Source of the DNA: Gammaproteobacteria bacterium
GTDB lineage: Bacteria; Pseudomonadota; Gammaproteobacteria; GCA-001735895
Direction of reading: 5' to 3'
NCBI GenBank assembly: GCA_030066085.1
Contig: JASJCI010000039.1
Location: 1 to 64,000 of the forward strand
Length of the DNA: 64,000 nt
Positions 46,405 through 55,857 of the stretch are shown piece after piece; the first letter of the stretch is position 1, and every line of letters begins with the position of its first letter. A program made the translations under genes and the position numbers. The notes beneath the pieces were generated by a model. That model searched no databases and was not told the DNA's origin. It saw only the letters and a program-made list of their open reading frames with translations.

Positions 46405-47829
46405 GTGAGTGATAGAAAAACCTACGACGCGGGGGTCAAAGAATACCGCGAAACCTACTGGATGCCGGAGTATTCACCGGCTGATTCCGATATCCTGGCC
46501 TGCTTCAAGATCACGCCGCAGCCAGGCGTGCCGCGCGAGGAAGCCGCCGCCGCGGTGGCCGCGGAATCGTCCACCGGTACCTGGACCACGGTCTGGACCG
46601 ACCTGCTGACCGACCTCGATTACTACAAGGGCCGTGCCTACGCGATCGAGGACGTGCCCGGCGACGACAGCTGTTTTTACGCTTTCATCGCTTACCCGAT
46701 CGACCTGTTCGAGGAAGGTTCGGTGGTCAACGTCTTCACCTCGCTGGTCGGCAACGTGTTCGGCTTCAAGGCGGTCCGCGGACTGCGCCTCGAGGACGTA
46801 CGGTTTCCGCTGGCCTACGTCAAGACCTGCAACGGGCCACCCAACGGCATCCAGGTCGAGCGTGACCGGCTCAACAAGTACGGCCGCCCGCTGCTGGGCT
46901 GCACGATCAAGCCCAAGCTGGGCCTGTCGGCGAAGAACTATGGACGCGCCGTATACGAATGCCTGCGCGGCGGTCTCGACTTCACCAAGGACGACGAGAA
47001 CGTCAATTCGCAGCCCTTCATGCGCTGGAACCACCGTTTCGATTTCTGCATGGAGGCGATCCACAAGGCCGAGCAGGAGACCGGCGAGCGCAAGGGGCAC
47101 TACCTCAACGTCACCGCGCCGACGCCGGAAGAGATGTACAAGCGCGCCGAGTACGCCAAGGAACTGGGTGCGCCGATCATCATGCACGACTACCTGACCG
47201 GCGGTTTCTGCGCCAACACGGGCCTGGCGCAGTGGTGTCGCGACAACGGCATGTTGCTGCACATCCACCGCGCGATGCACGCGGTACTCGACCGCAACCC
47301 GACCCACGGTATCCACTTCCGCGTGCTGGCCAAGGCGCTGCGCCTGTCGGGCGGCGACCACCTGCACTCCGGTACCGTTGTCGGCAAGCTCGAGGGTGAC
47401 CGCGAGGCGACGCTCGGCTGGATCGACATCATGCGCGATTCGTTTATCAAGGAAGACCGCAGCCGCGGCATCTTCTTCGACCAGGACTGGGGTTCGATGC
47501 CGGGTATTTTCCCGGTCGCCTCGGGCGGCATCCACGTCTGGCACATGCCGGCGCTGGTCAGCATTTTCGGCGACGATTCGGTGCTGCAGTTCGGCGGCGG
47601 TACGCTGGGGCACCCGTGGGGCAACGCCGCCGGCGCGGCCGCCAACCGGGTAGCGCTGGAAGCCTGCGTGCAGGCGCGCAACGAGGGTCGCGAAGTCGAG
47701 AAAGAGGGCAAGGATGTCCTGACTAATGCCGCCAAGTCCAGCCCCGAACTCAAGGCGGCGATGGAAACCTGGAAGGAAATCAAGTTCGAGTTCGATACCG
47801 TCGACAAGCTCGACGTTGCCCACCGGTAA
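46405..47829 (+). CDS. cbbL: RuBisCO large subunit, form I
   Basis: 474 residues from a GTG with a GGAG site. Active-site motifs are complete: [11 protein letters not shown], the carbamylated lysine in [32 protein letters not shown], and [11 protein letters not shown]. The fit to form IA (not the red IC type) comes from the sequence and from the neighbouring cbbQ and cbbO. It fixes CO2 to RuBP. A repeat hairpin separates it from cbbS. Confidence 0.98.
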   Translation: MSDRKTYDAGVKEYRETYWMPEYSPADSDILACFKITPQPGVPREEAAAAVAAESSTGTWTTVWTDLLTDLDYYKGRAYAIEDVPGDDSCFYAFIAYPIDLFEEGSVVNVFTSLVGNVFGFKAVRGLRLEDVRFPLAYVKTCNGPPNGIQVERDRLNKYGRPLLGCTIKPKLGLSAKNYGRAVYECLRGGLDFTKDDENVNSQPFMRWNHRFDFCMEAIHKAEQETGERKGHYLNVTAPTPEEMYKRAEYAKELGAPIIMHDYLTGGFCANTGLAQWCRDNGMLLHIHRAMHAVLDRNPTHGIHFRVLAKALRLSGGDHLHSGTVVGKLEGDREATLGWIDIMRDSFIKEDRSRGIFFDQDWGSMPGIFPVASGGIHVWHMPALVSIFGDDSVLQFGGGTLGHPWGNAAGAAANRVALEACVQARNEGREVEKEGKDVLTNAAKSSPELKAAMETWKEIKFEFDTVDKLDVAHR

Positions 47830-47845
47830 ACGAAGTGAAATCCAT

Positions 47846-47934
47846 CGTCATTGCGAGGAGCGAAGCGACGAAGCAATCTCTTAAAGATTGCTTCTACCCC
47901 GAGGGCATAAAGGCCTTGCGGCCTCGCAATGACG
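47846..47934. repeat. Palindromic repeat element in the cbbL-cbbS spacer
   Basis: The outer arms CGTCATTGCGAGG (47846-47858) and CCTCGCAATGACG (47922-47934) are perfect inverted repeats. Inside are GAAGCAATC and GATTGCTTC, another pair. The sequence resembles a dispersed CGTCATTGCGAGG-type repeat that I recall from many bacterial genomes. It would fold as a long hairpin in the mRNA between the two RuBisCO genes. Confidence 0.8.
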
Positions 47935-47957
47935 GGAGAATTTAAGAGGAATCAATC

Positions 47958-48314
47958 ATGAGCGATATTCAAGACTACAAATCGAGCCTCACCGACCCGG
48001 CGAGTCGCAAGTTCGAAACCTTTTCCTACCTGCCGGAAATGAATGCCGAGCAGATTCGCCGCCAGGTCGAGTACATCGTATCCAAGGGCTGGAACCCGGG
48101 GATCGAGCATACCGAGCCGGAAAACGCGACCAGTAACTACTGGTACATGTGGAAACTGCCGATGTTCGGCGAAGCCGACGTCGACACGATCATCAGCGAG
48201 TGCGTCGCCTGTCACAACGCGCATCCCGGTAACCACGTGCGCCTGCTCGGCTTCGACAACTACGCCCAGTGTGCCGGTGCGTCGATGGTCATTTACCGCG
48301 GCAACACGATTTAA
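47958..48314 (+). CDS. cbbS: RuBisCO small subunit
   Basis: 118 residues. The family signature is present: [30 protein letters not shown], the [11 protein letters not shown] segment and [11 protein letters not shown]. The ribosome site AGAGGAA lies before the ATG. It completes the L8S8 enzyme with CbbL. Confidence 0.97.
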   Translation: MSDIQDYKSSLTDPASRKFETFSYLPEMNAEQIRRQVEYIVSKGWNPGIEHTEPENATSNYWYMWKLPMFGEADVDTIISECVACHNAHPGNHVRLLGFDNYAQCAGASMVIYRGNTI

Positions 48315-48323
48315 GGCGGCGAC

Positions 48324-49157
48324 ATGGCGGAAGCGGTGAGTCAAATGAAAGTCGTCGAACCCGATCGCGAGCAGTACCTGGTCAAGCAGGAACCGTTCTA
48401 CCGGGCAGTTGCCGACGAGGTGACGAATTACGAGGCGGCTTACCAGGTCCGCATGCCGGTCATGCTCAAGGGCCCGACCGGCTGCGGCAAGTCACGTTTC
48501 GTCGAGTACATGGCGTGGAAGCTGAAAAAACCCCTGATCAGCGTCGCCTGTACCGAGGACATGACCGCCTCCGACCTGGTCGGCCGTCATCTGCTCGATA
48601 TCAACGGCACGCGCTGGCAGGACGGCCCGCTCACGGTGGCCGCGCGTATCGGTGCGATCTGCTACCTCGACGAGGTAGTCGAGGCGCGCCAGGATACGAC
48701 GGTCGTGATTCATCCGCTGACCGACCACCGGCGCGAGCTGCCGCTGGAAAAGAAGGGTGAAATGGTCCACGCGCACGCGGATTTCCAGCTGGTCATTTCG
48801 TATAACCCGGGTTACCAGTCGCTGATGAAGGACCTGAAGCAGTCGACCAAGCAGCGTTTCGGCGGTATCGATTTCGACTACCCCGAGGCCGGGGTCGAGG
48901 CCGAAATCGTCGCGCACGAGGGTGGCGTCGATCTCGAGGTGGCCAGGAAACTGGTCCAGGTCGGCGCCAGTTCGCGCAACCTCAAGGGGCATGGCCTCGA
49001 CGAGGGCATGTCGACGCGACTGCTGATCTACGCCGCGCAGCTGATGGCGCAGGGTGTCGAAGCCACGGCCGCGTGCCGCATGGCGCTGGTGACGCCGCTC
49101 AGCGACGATCCCGACATGCGCGATACGCTGTACGCGGCGGTCGATACGTACTTTTGA
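48324..49157 (+). CDS. cbbQ: RuBisCO activase component CbbQ (AAA+, MoxR family)
   Basis: 277 residues. Walker A GPTGCGKSRF (about 51-60), Walker B ICYLDEVVEA, sensor ISYNPGYQ. With CbbO it forms the ring-shaped CbbQO activase, which removes inhibitory sugar phosphates from form I RuBisCO. It starts nine bases after cbbS. Confidence 0.96.
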   Translation: MAEAVSQMKVVEPDREQYLVKQEPFYRAVADEVTNYEAAYQVRMPVMLKGPTGCGKSRFVEYMAWKLKKPLISVACTEDMTASDLVGRHLLDINGTRWQDGPLTVAARIGAICYLDEVVEARQDTTVVIHPLTDHRRELPLEKKGEMVHAHADFQLVISYNPGYQSLMKDLKQSTKQRFGGIDFDYPEAGVEAEIVAHEGGVDLEVARKLVQVGASSRNLKGHGLDEGMSTRLLIYAAQLMAQGVEATAACRMALVTPLSDDPDMRDTLYAAVDTYF

Positions 49158-49221
49158 CAAGTAGTACTTGTCTTCGCGCAATGTTGTATTACCGCATGAG
49201 CAGGAACTGGGTAAAGGGTAT

Positions 49222-49296
49222 TCGTCATCCCCGCGCAAGCGGGGATCTCCATGAAATGCCGAGATTTGTAGGTCCCCGCTTGCGCGGGGACGACGA
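49222..49296. repeat. Palindromic repeat in the cbbQ-cbbO spacer
   Basis: Two hairpins, CCCCGC-GCAA-GCGGGG and CCCCGC-TTGC-GCGGGG, flank a short centre. Together with TCGTC/GACGA ends they form one larger inverted repeat. The sequence is of the TCATCCCCGCGCAAGCGGGG type, which I recall as a dispersed repeat in proteobacteria. It lies in the 149-base spacer before cbbO. Confidence 0.8.
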
Positions 49297-49306
49297 GTGA
49301 GACGTC

Positions 49307-51682
49307 GTGCATCCCGAACTCGCCGAATACCTGGCATGCATCGACCCCGAGGACCTGGGTGACGCCGACCTGGTCGAGCCGTCCTACCTCGAGGCGCAGC
49401 GCATCATGTCGCCGCAGGGGCTGGAAAACTACCTCGTCGGCATCAAGGCGATGTGTACCCTCGGCAAGGGGCAGGACCTGGTTTTAACCTACGTGCAGGA
49501 AATGCCGCAGGTGGTCAAGGAGGTCGGCGAAGACATCATTGCCGATGTCGTCGAGGCGCTGATGAAGCTGGCGTCACTGACCTCCGGTTCGGTGATTACG
49601 CTGATCCTCGCCAACCTGCCGCTGGCGGCCACCCGGCTCGGCGATGCCGAGCTGCTGCGCGGATACCTGAAGCTGTTACACCAGCTCGCGGGCAAGGCGC
49701 CGCGCGGCCTGCGCCCGATGATGGAGTGCCTGGGCGAACTGCTGTCCAAGCTGACGCTGGGCGGATTGCGCCGCTGGGCGAACTGGGGCGCGCAGGCTTA
49801 CCAGCGCGACCTGGACGGCCAGAGCGCCTACTTCGGGCTCGCGACGGAAACCTCGAAATCGATTCTGCAGCGTGAACGCCGTGGCACGCTGTTCATCGAC
49901 AACCAGCGCAAGCTCAATTTTTACCTGCGCGCGCTCTGGGGCAGGGCGTTTTTCATGCGCCCCACCGCCGAGGACTTCGAAACGCGCCAGGGCAGTAAAC
50001 CCTACATCGAATCGCACCTGGTGCATCTGCCGGACGCATTCGACAGCTACGATGGTATCGACGGGGTCGACGTCTACCGCGCGGCCGCGGCGCATGCCGC
50101 GGCGCACATCGTGTATACCGAGTCGGAACTCGATGGCGATGGCCTGAGCCCGGCGCAGCGCTGCTGCGTCGAGGTGTTCGAGGACGCGCGCGTCGAGTTT
50201 CTCGCTTACCGGCGTTTCCCGGGTCTGCGCAGGCTCTGGGCCAGGTTTTTCGGGCGTGCGCTGGAGCAGGCGCAGGAGGATCTGCATCCGATGGTCGACC
50301 TCATGTTACGCATGAGCCGGGCATTGCTCGATCCCGACTACCGCGACGAGGAATCCTGGGTGGCAGATCTCGCGGCCGATTTCAGCGCGCGCCTCGAAGG
50401 GGCCGGCGACGGGGTTTCGATCAGCCGCGAATTCGGGCTCGCGTTTTTTGACCGTATCCGCGCGCAGACGCAAATTCCGTCGCTGCGTATCCTGCAGCAA
50501 ACGCCAGTCCCTTACCGCGACGATAATCGCTACAGCTGGGAATTCAGCGGCGATCAGCTCGGCGCCGGCGAGTACGAACGCCTGCCCTGGCGGCAGCCGA
50601 CAGTGCGCAGGCACGTCAACATCATGCAGATGGTCAACGAAATCGATTCCGAGCTCGAGGACGGCAGCCCGCAGGAAGTCTGGGTCCTGCCGACCGAAAT
50701 GTTCCCCTACGAAGATCACGGAGTCAGCTACAACGAGTCCGAGGGGGTCGAACCGGTTTCCGAGCCGTTTCACTACGACGAGTGGGATTACCAGGTGCAG
50801 CTGGCACGGCCCGAGTGGACCACGGTGATCGAACGCCGCCAGCCCCGTGACGATGCCGGGATCATGGATGACATTCTCGCCAAGCACAAGCCGATCGCGA
50901 GCCGCATCAAGCACCTGATCGATGCGCTGCAGCCGCAGGGCATCGTGCGCAGGCGCGGCTACGAGGATGGTGACGAGATCGATATCGACGCGGCGGTACG
51001 CGCGATGATCGATATTCGCCGCGGTATCATGCCCGATCCGCGTATCGGAATCCGGATAACGCGCCATTTGCGCGACCTGTCGATGATCGTGCTGATGGAC
51101 CTGTCGGAGTCGACCAACGACCGTATCGGCGATCTCGGCGAAGATGACGAGGGTTACGCACAGCAGCCGTCTATCCTCGACCTGACGCGCGAGGCGACCG
51201 GCCTGCTGTCGTGGGCGGTGGATGCGATCGGTGATAATTACGCGGTACACGGTTTCGCGTCCGATGGCCGCCACGACGTGCAGTATTACCGTTTCAAGGA
51301 TTTCGACCAGCCCTACGGCGACGAGGCCAAGGCCCGGCTGGCCGGTATGCGCGGCGGGTTGTCGACGCGCATGGGCGCGGCCCTGCGCCATGCCGGTTAC
51401 CATCTTTCGCAGCAGGTCAGCCAGAAACGGCTGATCCTGCTGATTACCGACGGCGAACCGGCGGATATCGACGAGCGCGATCCGCAATACCTGCGCCAGG
51501 ATACCAAGCACGCGGTCGAGGAACTGGCCGCCAGGGGTATCTACACCTATTGCCTGACGCTGGACCCTGACGCGGACCGCTACGTGTCGCGCATATTCGG
51601 CCCCAATCACTACTCGATCGTCGACAACATCGAGCGCCTGCCGGAACGGCTGCCGCGGGTGTTCTCCGCCCTGACCGCCTAG
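49307..51682 (+). CDS. cbbO: RuBisCO activase component CbbO (VWA domain)
   Basis: 791 residues from a GTG at 49307. The long N-terminal helical region includes LGKGQDLVLTYVQEMPQVVKEVGE and HAAAHIVYTESELDG. The C-terminal von Willebrand A domain carries the metal-site pattern VLMDLSESTND (about 590-600) and LITDGEPADID. CbbO is the adaptor that binds RuBisCO and is driven by CbbQ. The expected length is about 770-790. Confidence 0.95.
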   Translation: MHPELAEYLACIDPEDLGDADLVEPSYLEAQRIMSPQGLENYLVGIKAMCTLGKGQDLVLTYVQEMPQVVKEVGEDIIADVVEALMKLASLTSGSVITLILANLPLAATRLGDAELLRGYLKLLHQLAGKAPRGLRPMMECLGELLSKLTLGGLRRWANWGAQAYQRDLDGQSAYFGLATETSKSILQRERRGTLFIDNQRKLNFYLRALWGRAFFMRPTAEDFETRQGSKPYIESHLVHLPDAFDSYDGIDGVDVYRAAAAHAAAHIVYTESELDGDGLSPAQRCCVEVFEDARVEFLAYRRFPGLRRLWARFFGRALEQAQEDLHPMVDLMLRMSRALLDPDYRDEESWVADLAADFSARLEGAGDGVSISREFGLAFFDRIRAQTQIPSLRILQQTPVPYRDDNRYSWEFSGDQLGAGEYERLPWRQPTVRRHVNIMQMVNEIDSELEDGSPQEVWVLPTEMFPYEDHGVSYNESEGVEPVSEPFHYDEWDYQVQLARPEWTTVIERRQPRDDAGIMDDILAKHKPIASRIKHLIDALQPQGIVRRRGYEDGDEIDIDAAVRAMIDIRRGIMPDPRIGIRITRHLRDLSMIVLMDLSESTNDRIGDLGEDDEGYAQQPSILDLTREATGLLSWAVDAIGDNYAVHGFASDGRHDVQYYRFKDFDQPYGDEAKARLAGMRGGLSTRMGAALRHAGYHLSQQVSQKRLILLITDGEPADIDERDPQYLRQDTKHAVEELAARGIYTYCLTLDPDADRYVSRIFGPNHYSIVDNIERLPERLPRVFSALTA

Positions 51683-51702
51683 TCGCGGGAGACGGGCAAA
51701 AA

Positions 51703-51735
51703 TGTAATAGCGCCTATCGCCATAGGGTTATTACA
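51703..51735. terminator. Inverted repeat after cbbO
   Basis: TGTAATA (51703-51709) pairs with TATTACA (51729-51735), and inside it CCTAT pairs with ATAGG. There is no U-tract, so it is either a weak terminator, a processing hairpin, or an operator for the cytochrome gene that starts at 51808. Confidence 0.4.
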
Positions 51736-51807
51736 ATGCCATTCACCTTTTGTTAAGTTGGCCGGATTTACGCTTGCCTGTCTGGCAAATTTAGAATGGA
51801 GCATAAA

Positions 51808-52116
51808 ATGAAGAAAACAATCCTGGTTTCGTTGATTGCGCTTGCGGGCCTCGTCAATATGCCGTTGCAGGCGGGTGATGCCGGCGCCGGCGCCAACGCG
51901 TACAACGCCAAGGGCTGTATCGGCTGTCACGGGATGTCGGGTAAGCAACCGATTGCCGATTACCCGGCTATCGGCGGCAAGCCGGCGGACTATATTGCCG
52001 CCGAGCTGAACAAGTTTCGCAGCGGCGAGCGCAACAACCCGATCATGATGCCGATGGCGGCGGGCCTGAGCGACGCCGACGTGGCCAACCTCGCGGCTTA
52101 CCTGGCGACGCAGTAG
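51808..52116 (+). CDS. Monoheme class I cytochrome c, periplasmic
   Basis: 102 residues from the ATG at 51808 (GGAG site seven bases before). The signal peptide ends near QAG (22). The heme motif CIGCH is at 37-41. Axial Met is one of NPIMMPMAAGLSDADVANLAAYLA. It is a small cytochrome c of the c4/c5-like group. It lies between cbbO and the soxB region, so it could accept electrons from thiosulfate oxidation; that role is inferred. Confidence 0.9.
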   Translation: MKKTILVSLIALAGLVNMPLQAGDAGAGANAYNAKGCIGCHGMSGKQPIADYPAIGGKPADYIAAELNKFRSGERNNPIMMPMAAGLSDADVANLAAYLATQ

Positions 52117-52196
52117 ACCCGACCGGCCGCAAGTGTATGCCAACGGTGCTTTCGACGCCGGAACAGTCGCACGATCCTGCCGGCGTCAGTGAGGCC

Positions 52197-52880
52197 ATGG
52201 CGGCCCCGATCAGGTTCGACAACATTCGCCTCGTCCTGTTCGACCTCGACGGTACGCTGGTCGACAGCGTGCCCGACCTGGCCTGGGCGGGCAACCGGAT
52301 GCTGTCGCTGCTGGGATTGCCGGTGCGTGATCCCGGGCTGGCGCGCGTCTGGGTCGGCAACGGCATCGAGCGTTTCGTCAAACGTTTCCTGACGGGCGAG
52401 CTGGCGGCAGAGCCGGATCCGGCGCAGTTCGAACGCGGTCTCGAGATTTTCCGCGACGCCTATGCCGGGCACGTCAGCGATCTGAGCGAGGTTTATCCCG
52501 GGGTAGTCGATACCCTGGAACACCTGTCGCAAACCAGCCTGAGGCTGGCCTGCGTCACCAACAAGGCCGGCAGTTTTACCCGCGACCTGCTCGCGGCACT
52601 CGAACTCGATCGCTATTTCGAGCTGGTCGTCGCCGGTGACACCACCGCGCGCAAGAAACCCGATCCCATGCCGCTGCATTACGCCGCTGATCACTTCGGC
52701 TTCGACTACGCGGACTGCCTCATGGTTGGTGATTCGAGCAACGACGTGCGGGCCGCGCGTGCGGCCGGCTTCGGCATCGTCTGCGTACCCTACGGTTACA
52801 ACCATGGCGTCGATATTCGCGAATCCCGGCCCGACCTGGTCATCGAGAATATGCGTGAACTGAGCGCCTGCTTTTCCTGA
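52197..52880 (+). CDS. gph: Phosphoglycolate phosphatase
   Basis: 227 residues from the ATG at 52197, which gives the family start FDNIRLVLFDLDGTLVDSVPDL; an ATG at 52137 would add 20 unrelated residues. HAD motifs are DLDGTLVDS, VTNKAG, KKPDPMPL and MVGDSSNDVRAARAAG. It removes phosphate from 2-phosphoglycolate formed by RuBisCO oxygenation, so its position after the cbb genes makes sense (CbbZ role). Confidence 0.92.
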   Translation: MAAPIRFDNIRLVLFDLDGTLVDSVPDLAWAGNRMLSLLGLPVRDPGLARVWVGNGIERFVKRFLTGELAAEPDPAQFERGLEIFRDAYAGHVSDLSEVYPGVVDTLEHLSQTSLRLACVTNKAGSFTRDLLAALELDRYFELVVAGDTTARKKPDPMPLHYAADHFGFDYADCLMVGDSSNDVRAARAAGFGIVCVPYGYNHGVDIRESRPDLVIENMRELSACFS

Positions 52881-52892
52881 GGAGGAATCGAC

Positions 52893-54656
52893 ATGTACCT
52901 GAATCGTCGAGAATTTATTCGTTTGATGGGCCTGGCCGGTGCGGCCGGGATCTTGCCGGCAACTGCCATGAGCGCGGACCAGGACCACTCGAAGCTCTAC
53001 GACATGCCGGCCTTCGGTAATGCCCGCATCCTGCATTTTACCGATTGCCATGCCCAGCTGAACCCGATTTATTTTCGCGAGCCCAGCGTCAATCTCGGGG
53101 TCGGCGAGGCGCTCGGCAAGGCACCTCATCTCGTGGGTGAGAGACTGCTGAGCCAGTTCGGTATCGCCGGCGGCGGCATCGAGTCACACGCCTACACCTA
53201 CCTCAATTTCGAGGAAGCCGCGCGCACCTACGGCAAGGTTGGTGGCTTTGCCCACCTGGCCACGCTGGTCCAGAAGATGCGGACAGAGTACGCGCAGGGC
53301 CGCTCGCTGCTGCTCGACGGTGGTGATACCTGGCAAGGTTCCGGCACGGCTTACTGGACCCGCGGGCGCGACATGGTCGAAGCCTGCAACCGGCTGGGGG
53401 TCGATGTCATGACCGGGCACTGGGAATTTACCTACCTGGCCGCGGAAGTACTGGACAACGCCGAGTTCTTTGCCGGCGAATTCGTCAGCCAGAACTGCAA
53501 GGTCAAGGAAGACGCCCTGTTCGATTACGAGCTGGCCGACATCGGCGACTTCAACGAGGACACCGGCCACGTGTTCAAGCCCTACAGCATGCGCGAGATG
53601 GGTGACCTGCGCATCGCGGTCGTGGGCCAGTCTTTTCCGTACACGCCGATTGCCAACCCGCAGCGCTTCATTCCCGACTGGACTTTCGGTATCGACGAAG
53701 AGGGTATGCAGGAAGTCGTGGACATGGCGCGCGACGAGGAAAAGCCGGATGCGGTCATCGTTATTTCGCACAACGGCATGGACGTCGATCTGAAAATGGC
53801 CTCGCGCGTCAGCGGCATCGACGCGATCTTCGGCGGCCACACGCACGACGGCGTACCCGGCGCGATCCCGGTGTCCAACCCGGGCGGCAAGACGCTGGTA
53901 ACCAACGCGGGTTCCAACGGCAAGTTCCTGGGCGTCATGGACATGGATATCCGTGGCAAGAAGCTGCGCGACTTTCGTTACCGCCTGCTGCCGGTATTTT
54001 CCAACCTGTTGCCGGCGGACGGCGAGATGCAGGACTTCATCGACGGTATGCGTAAACCCTACGTACAGCAACTGACCGAGGAGCTCGCCGTGGCCGACGA
54101 ACTGCTGTTTCGTCGCGGTAATTTCAACGGTACCTTCGACCAGGTCATCTGCGATGCGCTGCGTATCGAGGGTGATGCGCAGGTTTCGCTGTCACCCGGA
54201 TTTCGCTGGGGCACCACGGTGCTGGGAGGACAGGCGATCACGATGGAACACGTGATGGACCAGACCTGTATCACCTATCCCGAAACCTACGTCAACGAGA
54301 TGAATGGCGAAACCATCAAGCTGATTCTCGAGGACGTCGCCGACAACCTGTTCAACAAGGACCCCTATTACCAGCAGGGTGGCGACATGGTGCGTGTCGG
54401 CGGCCTGGACTACGTGATGGATCCGATGGCCGGTGCCGGTGAGCGCATCTCCGGTATGCAGCTCGACGACGGTACACCCATCGAGGCATCGAAGATTTAC
54501 AAGGTAGCCGGCTGGGCAACGGTAGGCTCACAATCGCCGGGAGCGCCGATCTGGGAGGTCGTGGCGGACTACCTGCGGCGGGTCAAGGTTGCGCGGATCG
54601 ACAAACTGAATACGCCGAAACTGAAAAACGTCGACGGTAACCCCGGAATTGCCTGA
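52893..54656 (+). CDS. soxB: Thiosulfohydrolase SoxB
   Basis: 587 residues. A twin-arginine signal NRREFIRLMGLAGAAG starts the protein. The two-domain 5'-nucleotidase-like fold has the dimanganese motifs HFTDCHAQLNPIYFREPSVN, LLDGGDTWQGSG, and GHWEFTY, the SoxB variant of the GNHE site, then VISHNGMDVD and GGHTHDGVPG. SoxB hydrolyses sulfate from the SoxYZ-bound intermediate in the periplasm. No other sox genes lie nearby in this window. Confidence 0.97.
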   Translation: MYLNRREFIRLMGLAGAAGILPATAMSADQDHSKLYDMPAFGNARILHFTDCHAQLNPIYFREPSVNLGVGEALGKAPHLVGERLLSQFGIAGGGIESHAYTYLNFEEAARTYGKVGGFAHLATLVQKMRTEYAQGRSLLLDGGDTWQGSGTAYWTRGRDMVEACNRLGVDVMTGHWEFTYLAAEVLDNAEFFAGEFVSQNCKVKEDALFDYELADIGDFNEDTGHVFKPYSMREMGDLRIAVVGQSFPYTPIANPQRFIPDWTFGIDEEGMQEVVDMARDEEKPDAVIVISHNGMDVDLKMASRVSGIDAIFGGHTHDGVPGAIPVSNPGGKTLVTNAGSNGKFLGVMDMDIRGKKLRDFRYRLLPVFSNLLPADGEMQDFIDGMRKPYVQQLTEELAVADELLFRRGNFNGTFDQVICDALRIEGDAQVSLSPGFRWGTTVLGGQAITMEHVMDQTCITYPETYVNEMNGETIKLILEDVADNLFNKDPYYQQGGDMVRVGGLDYVMDPMAGAGERISGMQLDDGTPIEASKIYKVAGWATVGSQSPGAPIWEVVADYLRRVKVARIDKLNTPKLKNVDGNPGIA

Positions 54657-54709
54657 TCGCGCGTTCGCCGGCCATCATCCGGCAGGCCCGAGCTGGCAAA
54701 AGATCATTC

Positions 54710-55006
54710 CTAGTCGTCGAATGCCACGGCGATGCTGAGCAGCTCGCGCGGCGTCTTGATTTTTTTGCCGAACACCACGGGCTGGTCGAGCTGGACGATC
54801 CCTTCCTGGAACGGCACCAGCCGGGTGCCGCGCAACAGGAAGATGCCGTTGCTGGAATTCATATCGCGCAGGAACACGCGCCCCTGGCGCACCGAAATCT
54901 CGGCGTGATGCTTGCTGATCGCCGGGTGATTCAGGTAGATATGGCCTTCCCGGCCGATGATGAAGCTGCGGCCTTCCAGGCTCGCCAGTCTGCTGGTGTC
55001 GTTCAT
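54710..55006 (-). CDS. Small FHA-domain protein
   Basis: 98 residues from the ATG at 55006 (an ATG at 55042 adds 12 residues). Nearly the whole protein is a forkhead-associated domain: FIIGREGHIYLNHPAISKHHAEISV, FLRDMNSSNGIFLL. FHA domains bind phosphothreonine peptides. No kinase or secretion gene is adjacent, so the partner is unknown. Confidence 0.88.
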   Translation of the reverse strand: MNDTSRLASLEGRSFIIGREGHIYLNHPAISKHHAEISVRQGRVFLRDMNSSNGIFLLRGTRLVPFQEGIVQLDQPVVFGKKIKTPRELLSIAVAFDD

Positions 55007-55163
55007 CGGATCGAATCTGGCGGCGAAACGCCGCGTCTGCATGTCTTATAGCCCAAATAGCCGGTTTCGGTCGAAAAAACGGGAAAATGGCGGGTCTGGC
55101 AATAGCGTTGACCGCAGCCGCGTCGCTGGGTATCTTGGCCCGGTTTGACGCGAGGCCCGGAAG

Positions 55164-55832
55164 ATGTTGCGTTGCCTGTTGTGGCGGCTGTTGTTCGAAC
55201 TAGCCAACCTGCGGCGGCTGTTCGGCGCCGGCGATAAAACCGTGGAATACCTGGCGTTCGGCGCCAATCTCAGCGATGCCATCATGCGTGAGCGACGCAT
55301 CCGGCCGCTGGCGAGCGAGTATTTCACGCTGCGGGATCACGGCCTGCGCTTCGATCATCCCGCCGCCTACCGCGGCTGTGCCTACGCCTCCGCGGAATAC
55401 GCGGCGGGCGAACGGGTCCACGGTTTCCTCTACACCCTCTACGAGCGCGATGCCGCGCGCATGGATTTCTACGAGGTGGTGCCGGTGATCGGACGCTATC
55501 GCCGCACCTGGGTCGAACAGGACGGCCGCCGGCTGTTTTTTTACCAGAGTAACCGCTCGACGCCGGGTCTTTGCCCGACGCGGGAATACCTCGGTTACAT
55601 CGTCGATGGGCTGGCGCAACACCCGGATGTCGAGCCCGAATACCTCGCGCACATGGCGGCAACGCCGACCGCGGAACCCGGACCGATCATGCCGTTTTAC
55701 TTCCGCTCCGAGATTTATACCGAGGGACGCTGGCTCGACCGCTTGCGCGACCGTTACACGCGCCTGGTCACGCGGGTATTCCTGCACGGTATTTACCGCC
55801 TGTCACTGACCGAGTTCTTGCTGCGACGCTGA
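55164..55832 (+). CDS. Gamma-glutamylcyclotransferase-like (AIG2/GGCT fold) protein
   Basis: 222 residues. The GGCT signature YLAFGANLSDAIMRERRI (about 30-47) is followed by LRFDHPAAYRGCAYASAEYAAGERVHGFLYTLYE, with the catalytic-type Glu region and MDFYE. C-terminal 90 residues are an extension with DVEPEYLAHMA, seen in bacterial members. The substrate is unknown. The N-terminus is hydrophobic (LLWRLLFEL), possibly a membrane contact. Confidence 0.8.
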   Translation: MLRCLLWRLLFELANLRRLFGAGDKTVEYLAFGANLSDAIMRERRIRPLASEYFTLRDHGLRFDHPAAYRGCAYASAEYAAGERVHGFLYTLYERDAARMDFYEVVPVIGRYRRTWVEQDGRRLFFYQSNRSTPGLCPTREYLGYIVDGLAQHPDVEPEYLAHMAATPTAEPGPIMPFYFRSEIYTEGRWLDRLRDRYTRLVTRVFLHGIYRLSLTEFLLRR

Positions 55833-55857
55833 CCGAGCCGTTACCAACGAACGGCAT

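Noticed and set aside
49222-49296. Possible CRISPR repeat pair
   Set aside because: There are only two hairpins in inverted orientation, no spacer array and no cas gene; it fits a dispersed palindromic repeat.
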